NCBI GenBank assembly: GCA_031268065.1
Contig: JAIRXX010000055.1
Coordinates: 1-11,378 of the forward strand
From: Propionibacteriaceae bacterium
GTDB lineage: Bacteria > Actinomycetota > Actinomycetes > Propionibacteriales > Propionibacteriaceae
DNA length: 11,378 bases
Direction: 5' to 3'
This document shows positions 5,524-11,378 of this stretch, piece after piece. Below the pieces are notes generated by a model, which saw nothing but the letters and a program-made list of their open reading frames with translations, was not told where the DNA came from and searched no databases. Within the stretch, counting starts at the first letter, position 1. Every line of letters begins with the position of its first letter. The position numbers were made by a program, and so were the translations under genes.

Positions 5524-7197
5524 ATGAGTGCCTTGAGCCAACTTCTCCACGAGTTGTGGCTGCTGCTAGCCCGCTTCACCAAAATCCCACGCACAGTGTG
5601 GGGGAGCCTGGCTGTCGCCATGACTGCCTCATGGGTCGCCTATTTCGGCTCGATCCTGATCGCCGGAGAGGTCATCGTGGCGATGCCGTGGCTGTTGATC
5701 GGCTGTCTTTCACTCGGCCTGGTAGCGCAACTCTCCGCCGTCATCTACGCGCTGCGGACCCTGCTGGGCGGCGGGGCCAAATTCGGAGACGCCCTGGCGG
5801 AGACGATGCTTCCGTTCCTGAGTGTCTATTGGGCCTTCGGCTTCGTGGACGGCATCATCCACAACGTGATGGATGTGATCAACGCGCGTTTTGGCTTCTT
5901 CTACTTCGCCGACACCATCAACTCGATGAATCCGCTCTCCTCCCCGGTGGTGCTGGTCGGGGTGATCGCGGTCCTGGTGGCCAGCTTCGTCCTGCGCCGC
6001 TGGCTGGAATGGCGATATGACAAGACCGGCCGAAATGTGGTGGGACTGGCCTCAGCCGTGGTGGAGGCGGTCTTCCTCTTCCTGCTCGGCATCAGCGGTT
6101 TCCGAATCGTCTCCTGGGTGATGCTCTGGCTGGGGGACCGCAATCTGGCCAGTTGGCTGGACCAGGCACTGGCATGGATCAAGGCCGCCATCCATATCGA
6201 CTTTCCCGAATTCCTGGCAGCGGGGTGGGAGGCGGTGGGCGTGCCGCTGGCCAATATGGTCTTCCTGCCCATCGCCTGGTTGGCGCTGGCCGGTGTGGTC
6301 GCCGGGGTGAAAGCTCCGAAACTTGCCGAGCTGTGGGGCGCGGAGCGCTCGCAGCTGGGGTCGCTGCGCAAGGCGTTGCTGGCGGTGGTGGATGCGGTCT
6401 ACAACGACATAGACGACAAAGTGCTTCCCTTCGTCTACTCGCTGCGCCGGGTTTTCCAGGCGGGCTGGCCATTCCTGGGCGGATACGTGCTGCTCTTCCA
6501 CATGCTGCACTGGTTGGGCGGGAGCCTGGATGGTTGGATAGCGACGCTGATAACGCTGTCGGGGTCGAACCCGCTGCTCCTGATGCCGCTTGGCGGACTC
6601 CTCGACCAGGTGGTGATCACCGGATTGCAATTGCTGCTGCTGGCAGCGGCTTTCCAACGGGTGGAGGAATTGCGCTTGGCCAAGGCCCCAAGCCCGACGC
6701 CGGGCTGGTTGAACGCGCTCCTAGTGGGCGCCGTCTTGGCGGCGGTCGCCTGCGCCCAATCGCTGACCACCGGTTTCGGCGGCGCCAGCCGGGCAGCGGT
6801 GGGCGAAGTGGTCAAGGTGGGCCGATCCGAAGTTGGCGTCAGCGACGCCAGAATGGGCGACGAGGTGGTCATTGGCCAGGATGCGGAGCATTCGGACCAG
6901 CTGTTCGTCGTGGTGCGGCTGAGCGTCTTCAACGCCTACCCCGCGAATTCGGTGACGTTGAGCCTGTCGGCTGGCGGCTCAGATTATGCGCCGTGGGACG
7001 GAATCAGCTATTACCGTTCCCTCCCAGGTTTCCGCTCCAGCTGTGACGTGGTCTTCGAGGTCGAACGTTCGGCGCTGGCTGGCGGCGCGTCGATCCGGGC
7101 GGAGTCGGCGGGATACGCGGCGGAATTTGCGCTGGGCGAGCTGGCGCCCGTTGCGAGCGTGACTGCGAATGTGCTCATTGAGGAGGTGGCGCCGTGA
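5524..7197 (+). CDS. Multi-spanning membrane protein with C-terminal extracytoplasmic domain, unknown function
   Basis: A 557-residue protein I do not recognise. By eye there are about nine hydrophobic spans: roughly residues 25-47, 50-77, 95-115, 140-157, 172-203 (long), 235-262, 313-333, 350-378 and 397-414. The loop after span 6 (about 263-312) is charged and probably cytoplasmic (KAPKLAELWGAERSQ, NDIDDKVLPFVYSLRR). The last ~140 residues are soluble and strand-rich (HSDQLFVVVRLSVFNAYPAN, CDVVFEVERSALAGG) and, with nine spans and the N-terminus inside, would face outward. The outer part resembles in layout the small beta-sandwich domains of DUF4352-like envelope proteins; this is a similarity of pattern only. 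ATG 5524 has the Shine-Dalgarno AGGAG. Its stop overlaps the next gene's GTG by four bases, so the two products are probably made together. Confidence 0.85.
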   Translation: MSALSQLLHELWLLLARFTKIPRTVWGSLAVAMTASWVAYFGSILIAGEVIVAMPWLLIGCLSLGLVAQLSAVIYALRTLLGGGAKFGDALAETMLPFLSVYWAFGFVDGIIHNVMDVINARFGFFYFADTINSMNPLSSPVVLVGVIAVLVASFVLRRWLEWRYDKTGRNVVGLASAVVEAVFLFLLGISGFRIVSWVMLWLGDRNLASWLDQALAWIKAAIHIDFPEFLAAGWEAVGVPLANMVFLPIAWLALAGVVAGVKAPKLAELWGAERSQLGSLRKALLAVVDAVYNDIDDKVLPFVYSLRRVFQAGWPFLGGYVLLFHMLHWLGGSLDGWIATLITLSGSNPLLLMPLGGLLDQVVITGLQLLLLAAAFQRVEELRLAKAPSPTPGWLNALLVGAVLAAVACAQSLTTGFGGASRAAVGEVVKVGRSEVGVSDARMGDEVVIGQDAEHSDQLFVVVRLSVFNAYPANSVTLSLSAGGSDYAPWDGISYYRSLPGFRSSCDVVFEVERSALAGGASIRAESAGYAAEFALGELAPVASVTANVLIEEVAP

Positions 7198-7718
7198 AAC
7201 CATCCAGAGCGATCTTGGTCTGCTGCGCGGCGTTGGCTTTGGCCTTGGCCTGGGTGATTCGGATCGGTTTCCCCGAACTGGGCGAGACGCGGATACCCCA
7301 GGGGCAAAGCGCCAGTTTCAGCGGGATGGAGCTGCGGTTGGAGCGACTAAGCCCGGTGGAGTCGCTGCCGCCTGGCTTCGAGGGGGGCGATCCGAATCTG
7401 CCGGTACCCGGTGCGGTGTATCTGGTCGCTGAATTTTCGCTTGCGGGCGATCCCGAACCCAATTCGAGCTGCTGGGCTTATCTGGCCGGTGAGGGCAGAG
7501 GGTGGAACGAGACCTTCCAGAGCTTGCCGAGCGGCTTCTACCAACGCTGTGGCGATGCCCCATCCGGGCAGGTCACCAAGGTTTTCGAGGTTCCGAAACG
7601 GGCGCTGGGCGAGGTTGGCGGCGTGTGGATCAGCTTCTCAAAAACCGACGGCGAACCCGAAGCGGAGGTTCAAGCCGCAGACCGGGTGTTCTTCGAGGCG
7701 GCTGGGCCGCTGGGTTGA
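7194..7718 (+). CDS. Single-span membrane-anchored protein with outer domain, unknown function
   Basis: A 174-residue protein coupled to the preceding gene through a GTGA overlap. A short basic start (KPSR) and one hydrophobic segment (about residues 6-22, ILVCCAALALALAWVI) suggest an uncleaved anchor with the rest outside the cell; the two adjacent cysteines do not form a proper lipobox. The outer domain is strand-rich (GAVYLVAEFSLAG, QVTKVFEVPKRALGEVGGVWISF) and contains C93 and C119, which could form a disulfide. Its layout, and the stretch VFEV followed by an alanine-leucine pair, echo the C-terminal domain of the neighbouring large membrane protein (VFEVERSAL), hinting at a shared fold. 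No known family is recognised. It ends two bases before the stop of a convergent gene. Confidence 0.78.
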   Translation: MKPSRAILVCCAALALALAWVIRIGFPELGETRIPQGQSASFSGMELRLERLSPVESLPPGFEGGDPNLPVPGAVYLVAEFSLAGDPEPNSSCWAYLAGEGRGWNETFQSLPSGFYQRCGDAPSGQVTKVFEVPKRALGEVGGVWISFSKTDGEPEAEVQAADRVFFEAAGPLG

Positions 7719-7720
7719 GA

Positions 7721-8425
7721 TCACTGCGGCGGCAATAGCGTGAGCGGCAGGTAAGTCCGGTAAATCTTCCCGTAGGAGTCGTAATTCCAAACTGGGTCCG
7801 AACCCAGGCCCCAGAGCGCTATGTCGGTGAATTCCATCTCCCCGGCGCTCAGCGGCAGGGTGGCGGCGGGCTGGTATTCGCCGGGGAATTCAAACGAGAA
7901 AACGACCGGCATCCATTCGTTTCCGGGGTACACCATGCTGCGGGTGGACCTTTTCGGCTCCCGGTCGTATTGGCCCAATTGCGCCCAATTCGGGTATTTG
8001 GTGGTCTGGGTGTCCGGGTCGGTCGCGGCGATATTCGGATAGGAGCTGGAGAATACCGGCACATTGCCGGTATTGGGGTTGCGCACGGTTCCGTAGACCA
8101 GAATCTTCCAATTTTCCTGCTCGCTGAGGATATCGACGCCCGGCTGCGCGGTCGCGCTGTCGAAGCGGAAGACGACGCTCCGGCAGTCAATTTCGGCACC
8201 TGCGGCAACTTCGACAACATCCTTGCGCTGGTCGAATCCCTTGCCCACCGCCAACCCGGCCAGCAGCGACACCGCCACCCCGGCCACGACCAGCCAGCCA
8301 ACCAGCTTGCGCTTTGGCCGCCGGATGGCGCTGGCCGGGGCGTCTGGCTGGCCCAAGCCGGGGCTATTCTGCGCTGGCGCTTCACCAGCCAGGTCGGGGT
8401 TTGGCGGCGGTTGGCCATTGGTCAA
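7721..8425 (-). CDS. Single-span protein with proline-rich cytoplasmic tail and outer domain, unknown function
   Basis: A 234-residue protein. Residues 1-33 are rich in Pro, Ala, Gln and Asn; RRPKRK at 35-40 gives a strong positive-inside signal; the span is about 41-60 (LVGWLVVAGVAVSLLAGLAV). The remaining ~175 residues would lie outside and include strand-like and aromatic stretches (NWKILVYGTVRNPNTG, EWMPVVFSFEFPGEY, DIALWGLGSDPVWNYDSYG). The start is taken as TTG 8425, whose bases overlap the TGA of the upstream yqgE-like gene (TTGA), a typical coupled junction; no ATG start in this frame is better. Topology resembles that of the gene ending at 7718, so the two may belong to one envelope function. 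Family not recognised. Confidence 0.75.
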   Translation of the reverse strand: MTNGQPPPNPDLAGEAPAQNSPGLGQPDAPASAIRRPKRKLVGWLVVAGVAVSLLAGLAVGKGFDQRKDVVEVAAGAEIDCRSVVFRFDSATAQPGVDILSEQENWKILVYGTVRNPNTGNVPVFSSSYPNIAATDPDTQTTKYPNWAQLGQYDREPKRSTRSMVYPGNEWMPVVFSFEFPGEYQPAATLPLSAGEMEFTDIALWGLGSDPVWNYDSYGKIYRTYLPLTLLPPQ

Positions 8426-8976
8426 TTGAATTCCGCCGCCTTAGACCAGGTGGAATAGAGGGCCAAGTCCCCGCCTTGGCGGCGCAGCACCCGATTCCAC
8501 AGCGTTTGCGGAAGCGGGTCAAAAGGGTCTTCCGGCAGCGAGGTGACGACATGCCACATGCCGCGCTTGACTTCGCTCTCAAGCTGTCCGGCATCCCATC
8601 CGGAATAACCGGCGAAGATACGCAGATGGGTGTACGCCCCGTCTGCGATCTCGGTCGGGGTGTCCAAGTTGAGCAGGCCGACCTGGCCATGCACCTGCCG
8701 CCAGCCGGGAGGGTCTTCGTCTATCGGGATGGCTAGGCAGATCGCGCCGCGCTGGGAGACCGGCCCGCCGTCGAATAGCTTCTTCGGCTCGCAGACCAAC
8801 TCTGCCCACTGCGGCAGCGCGTCGTCCAACTCGTAGCCGGACAGCCGGTTGAGCACCACGCCCACCTTGCCCGATTCGTCCGAGTCGAGCAGCAACACCA
8901 CAGTTTGATCGAATACGCCGTCACTCAAACCGACGGCGGCGACCAGCAGCATTCCGGGGCGCAGCGATTCAGCCAT
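8422..8976 (-). CDS. UPF0301 (YqgE/AlgH) family protein
   Basis: A 184-residue cytoplasmic protein of the YqgE/AlgH (DUF179) family, whose biochemical role is not established. Family hallmarks visible are LRPGMLLVAAVGLSDGVFDQTVVLLLDSDESGKVGVVLNR near the N-terminus (given here in pieces: the LRPGMLL start, FDQTVVLLL and GVVLNR), then LFDGGPVSQRGAICL, and the central RIFAGYSGWDAGQLESEV block. Length is normal for the family. The ATG at 8976 sits just downstream of a candidate -10 on the minus strand. The gene is transcribed away from mtrA and leads a two-gene unit with the TTG-started membrane protein behind it. Confidence 0.92.
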   Translation of the reverse strand: MAESLRPGMLLVAAVGLSDGVFDQTVVLLLDSDESGKVGVVLNRLSGYELDDALPQWAELVCEPKKLFDGGPVSQRGAICLAIPIDEDPPGWRQVHGQVGLLNLDTPTEIADGAYTHLRIFAGYSGWDAGQLESEVKRGMWHVVTSLPEDPFDPLPQTLWNRVLRRQGGDLALYSTWSKAAEFN

Positions 8977-8982
8977 ACGCCT

Positions 8983-8988
8983 ATCCTG
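8983..8988 (-). promoter_or_regulatory. Possible -10 element of the yqgE-like gene
   Basis: On the minus strand this reads CAGGAT, six bases before ATG 8976, the same spacing seen at gluQRS and parA. It misses the first T of TAnnnT, so the call is weaker than the others; the AGGATAGG stretch could also serve as a ribosome binding site of a longer transcript. Confidence 0.25.
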
Positions 8989-9087
8989 TCACGTCGCCAG
9001 CCGCCCAGAGGGGCGATGACCGCCTTTGGCCGGTGAAACTTTTCCGACGGCGCCAGTTGGGTGGGGCGCTGTTGCCCAACCACCAGC

Positions 9088-9093
9088 TAGGCT
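9088..9093 (+). promoter_or_regulatory. Putative -10 element upstream of the mtrA leader ORF
   Basis: TAGGCT fits TAnnnT and ends seven bases before ATG 9101, which would make a leaderless message for the small ORF. It is embedded in a small perfect inverted repeat (CCAGC-TAG-GCTGG, 9083-9095). No good -35 was found at 16-19 bp spacing. The rest of the 8977-9206 gap shows only a weak 6-bp inverted repeat (GTTGGG 9056-9061, CCCAAC 9075-9080). Confidence 0.35.
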
Positions 9094-9100
9094 GGCCAAT

Positions 9101-9214
9101 ATGGCTGAGTTTCAACCCAGGGCCGGGGTGTCTATCTTCCGAGAAGGTGCCGCCAGATTGCGCGAGTGCGTAAAATCGGGGGATAGTCCCATCGCAGGAG
9201 GCGCAGATGACTGA
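9101..9214 (+). CDS. Possible 37-codon leader ORF overlapping the mtrA start
   Basis: ATG 9101 opens a 37-residue frame that ends at TGA 9212-9214, inside the first codons of mtrA (ATGACTGA junction). The peptide is polar and mixed-charge with a central basic helix-like stretch (REGAARLRECVKSGD) and no signal or span. It has no Shine-Dalgarno, but lies exactly where a leaderless transcript from the TAGGCT element would start. If translated, it could couple mtrA translation to its own or act as a regulatory leader. It may equally be a chance frame; nothing similar is known to me. Confidence 0.3.
   Translation: MAEFQPRAGVSIFREGAARLRECVKSGDSPIAGGADD
9171..9176 (+). promoter_or_regulatory. Second putative -10 element close to mtrA
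   Basis: TAAAAT matches five of six bases of TATAAT in an otherwise GC-rich stretch. It would give a leader of roughly 24 bases containing the mtrA Shine-Dalgarno AGGAGG (9196-9201, five bases before ATG 9207). The -35 region at normal spacing is poor. If used, this promoter would make mtrA mRNA without the upstream small ORF. Confidence 0.4.
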
Positions 9215-9917
9215 GGGGTCGCAAAGGGTGCTGGTCGTGGACGACGATCAGCATCTTGCCGAGATGCTGGAGATTGTGCTGGCCAAAGAGGGCTATCAGG
9301 CCAGCCTCTGCCATCAAGGAGACCGCGCGCTGGCCGCCTTTCACGGATTCGGGCCTGATCTGGTTTTGCTCGACCTCATGCTGCCCGGACGCGACGGGGT
9401 GGAGATTTGCCGCGACATCCGGGCCGAGTCTGACGTGCCCATCGTCATGCTCACGGCAAAAACCGACACCATCGACATTGTGGACGGGTTGGAGGCTGGC
9501 GCCGACGATTACGTCCCCAAACCTTTCAAGACCCAAGAATTGCTGGCCCGGATCAAGACCCGGTTGCGCAGGCATTCGCAGCCGGAATCCGACCAAGGCA
9601 CGCTGCAGATCGGTGACTTGCTCATCAGCGTGCATGGGCACACTGTGCGCCGGGGCGACAGCGAGATAAACCTGACCCCGCTCGAATTTGACCTGCTGCT
9701 GGCGTTGGCCCGCCGTCCCAGGCACGCTTTCACCCGCGAAGTGCTGCTGGAAGAGGTCTGGGGCTATCGCCACGCCTCGGACACCCGGTTGGTGAACGTG
9801 CATGTGCAACGGCTGCGCTCCAAAGTCGAGAACGATCCAGAGAATCCGGAGATAGTCGTGACAGTGCGCGGCATTGGTTATCGAGCCGGTGAGCCGAAGC
9901 CGCCTGATGGCGCGTGA
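9207..9917 (+). CDS. mtrA: MtrA, OmpR/PhoB-type response regulator
   Basis: MtrA is the DNA-binding response regulator of the MtrAB system, which in actinobacteria governs cell-wall metabolism, cell division and osmotic response genes. The 236-residue product has a receiver domain (about 6-120) with acidic pocket D12-D14, phospho-acceptor D56 in LVLLDLMLPG, T83, Y102 and K105 in DDYVPKPF, and a C-terminal winged-helix domain (about 135-228) with LTPLEFDLLLALARRP and the MtrA-specific stretch VWGYRHASDTRLVNVHVQRL. D56 and Y102 match the mycobacterial numbering. The start is fixed by AGGAGG at 9196-9201. It overlaps mtrB by 11 bases. Confidence 0.96.
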   Translation: MTEGSQRVLVVDDDQHLAEMLEIVLAKEGYQASLCHQGDRALAAFHGFGPDLVLLDLMLPGRDGVEICRDIRAESDVPIVMLTAKTDTIDIVDGLEAGADDYVPKPFKTQELLARIKTRLRRHSQPESDQGTLQIGDLLISVHGHTVRRGDSEINLTPLEFDLLLALARRPRHAFTREVLLEEVWGYRHASDTRLVNVHVQRLRSKVENDPENPEIVVTVRGIGYRAGEPKPPDGA

Positions 9918-11378
9918 TTCCAATGGCCCTGGCTTCGGGCCTATGCGCTGGTGGAGCCTGTCGCTGCCGTTCCGGGTGGTAATCACCACGCTGGCGGCGT
10001 CGGTGGTGATCCTGACCACCACCGGGCTTTTTCTGCTGGACCAATCTGGCCGGGGCATCCTGGCCCGCAAGACGCAGACGTCACTGGCCCAGGCTACGGC
10101 GGTGGTGACGGCGTTGCGCAGCCAGATCGCCAGCATCGACCTGCGCAGCACATCCCCGAACGAGCAAGTCGCCCGGCTGGCGCGGGAATCCGCTGTGCGG
10201 GGCAGGGTCGGGGACCAGTACTACCTCTTGGTGGAAACCCCGGTCGCCCGGATCGGTTCGGACGTCTCCAGCCAGAGCATCCCGGACTCGCTTCGCGCTG
10301 CGGTGAGCAACGCAGACGGCCTGTGGAGCACCCCAACGCTGATCCGCTACACCGATGGCCGCAAAGACGAGCCTGGCCTGGCGGTTGCCGCGCAATTGAC
10401 TGTCTCCGGCAGCGAGCCGTACCCGATTTTTCTGATCTTTCCCACCACCGCTGAACAGCAGGCATTGGCTGTGGTGCAGCAGGCGACCTGGGCGACTGGG
10501 CTTTTCCTGCTGGTCGGGCTGAGCGTCACCGTCTACTTGATCGCCATGATGGTGCTGCGCCCGGTGCGGGCGGCGCGGCTGGCGGCGGAAAGGCTCGCTG
10601 CCGGGCATTTGGAAGATCGGATGAAAGTGGTCGGCACCGCCGATCTGGCCAGCCTGGCCACGTCTATGAACCACATGGCCGCCGAACTGGACAAAAAAGT
10701 CACCCAGTTGGAGGATTTGTCCTCGGTGCAGCAGCGGTTCGTCTCCGACGTCTCCCATGAATTGCGCACGCCGTTGACAACGATCCGGATGGCTGCCGAG
10801 GTGATCGGCTCGCGGCGCGACGAATTTGACGCCCAGATTGCCCGCTCTTCCGAATTGCTGTCCAACGAGGTGGACCGTTTCGAGGAATTGCTCACCGAAT
10901 TGCTTGAGATTTCCCGCTTCGACGCCGGGGCGGCAGTGCTGCACCTGGATGAAATCGACCTGAACAAGCTGGTCGATGACGAGATCAGCGCGGTTGGCGC
11001 TTTGGCAGCCACTGCGGGCAGCGAGATCGTCCTGGACTCGGCTGGACGGGCTTTGGTCGAGATGGACGGGCGGCGGGTCCGCCGCATCGTCCGCAACCTG
11101 CTCACCAATGCGATAGAGCATGGAGAGGGCAAGCCGATAGAGGTGAGGGTGCGGGCAGATGAGAACGCGGTGGCGTTGACCGTCCGGGACCACGGCGTCG
11201 GGTTGAACGCCACCGAAGTGGGGCAGGTGTTCCAGCGGTTCTGGCGGGCTGATCCGGCTCGGACCAGGCGGCTGGGCGGCACTGGACTTGGATTGGCGAT
11301 AGCGCTGGAGGACGCCCGCCTGCATGGCGGCAGGCTGGATGTGTGGGGAGAGCCGGGCGTAGGGGCGCAATTCCGGCT
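9907..11378 (+). CDS. mtrB: MtrB, sensor histidine kinase (3' end beyond window)
   Basis: MtrB is the membrane histidine kinase that phosphorylates MtrA. About 490 codons are present; the frame is still open at the right edge, so the C-terminus is missing. Domains in order: span 1 (about 22-44), an outer sensor domain (about 45-195), span 2 (about 196-217), a HAMP linker (about 218-270, starting LRPVRAARLAAERLAAG), the dimerisation domain with phospho-acceptor H284 in FVSDVSHELRTPLTT, and the ATPase domain with N box N397-xxx-N401 (NLLTNAIEHG), G1 box D428-HGVGL, F box VFQRFWRADPAR and G2 box from G457 (GGTGLGLAIALE). ATG 9907 overlaps the mtrA end and suits coupled translation; ATG 9943 is an alternative. 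In relatives lpqB usually follows. Confidence 0.96.
   Translation, partial: MARDSNGPGFGPMRWWSLSLPFRVVITTLAASVVILTTTGLFLLDQSGRGILARKTQTSLAQATAVVTALRSQIASIDLRSTSPNEQVARLARESAVRGRVGDQYYLLVETPVARIGSDVSSQSIPDSLRAAVSNADGLWSTPTLIRYTDGRKDEPGLAVAAQLTVSGSEPYPIFLIFPTTAEQQALAVVQQATWATGLFLLVGLSVTVYLIAMMVLRPVRAARLAAERLAAGHLEDRMKVVGTADLASLATSMNHMAAELDKKVTQLEDLSSVQQRFVSDVSHELRTPLTTIRMAAEVIGSRRDEFDAQIARSSELLSNEVDRFEELLTELLEISRFDAGAAVLHLDEIDLNKLVDDEISAVGALAATAGSEIVLDSAGRALVEMDGRRVRRIVRNLLTNAIEHGEGKPIEVRVRADENAVALTVRDHGVGLNATEVGQVFQRFWRADPARTRRLGGTGLGLAIALEDARLHGGRLDVWGEPGVGAQFR

Noticed and set aside
5412..5621. N-terminal extension of gluQRS beyond ATG 5411
   Set aside because: GluQ-RS proteins begin within a few residues of the GRYAPTPT motif, which starts right after ATG 5411.
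6153..7046. 297-codon plus-strand frame inside the membrane-protein gene
   Set aside because: Gly/Arg/Ala-rich translation in an alternate frame, while the main frame gives a coherent multi-span protein with a Shine-Dalgarno and coupled downstream gene.
9132..10151. 339-codon open frame on the minus strand
   Set aside because: Antisense to mtrA and the start of mtrB, with low-complexity composition and no recognisable motif.
10081..11370. 429-codon open frame on the minus strand
   Set aside because: It lies fully antisense to mtrB, whose kinase motifs are intact. The translation is rich in His, Gln, Arg and Pro and shows no domain; it is a high-GC mirror frame.

Overview
The window looks like chromosomal DNA from a high-GC Actinomycetota. 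The evidence is the gene order parA - small RHH protein - scpA - scpB - rluB, an MtrA/MtrB two-component pair whose conserved residues line up with the mycobacterial proteins, a GluQ-RS, GTG and TTG starts, and TAnnnT -10 elements placed six to eight bases before start codons (leaderless-type promoters). The genus cannot be read from the sequence. There are no tRNA or rRNA genes, CRISPR arrays, insertion sequences or phage genes. Genes fill almost all of it; the longest gap is about 230 bases (8977-9206).

Region 1 (160-3505, plus) is a tight operon of five overlapping genes: a ParA-family ATPase without ParB, a 77-residue ribbon-helix-helix-like protein, ScpA and ScpB (partners of the SMC condensin), and an RluB-type 23S rRNA pseudouridine synthase. 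Together they point to chromosome organisation and segregation, with a ribosome-modification gene attached.

Region 2 (3565-5411) is a convergent pair: a tandem-FKBP lipoprotein on plus and gluQRS on minus. Their 3' ends overlap by seven bases. A perfect 11-bp hairpin inside the end of gluQRS may stop transcription.

Region 3 (5524-8976) is the least familiar part. A protein with about nine membrane spans and a C-terminal outer domain (plus) overlaps a small single-span protein with an outer domain (plus). These meet, tail to tail, a second single-span protein with an outer domain (minus), which is co-transcribed behind a YqgE/AlgH-family (UPF0301) gene. All three unknown proteins appear to place a domain of roughly 110-175 residues outside the membrane, so a joint envelope function is possible but unproven.

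Region 4 (8977-11378) holds a regulatory region with a possible 37-codon leader ORF, then mtrA and the first ~490 codons of mtrB, which runs off the right edge. MtrB senses an envelope or cell-wall-linked state and phosphorylates MtrA, which in relatives controls genes for cell-wall metabolism and division.
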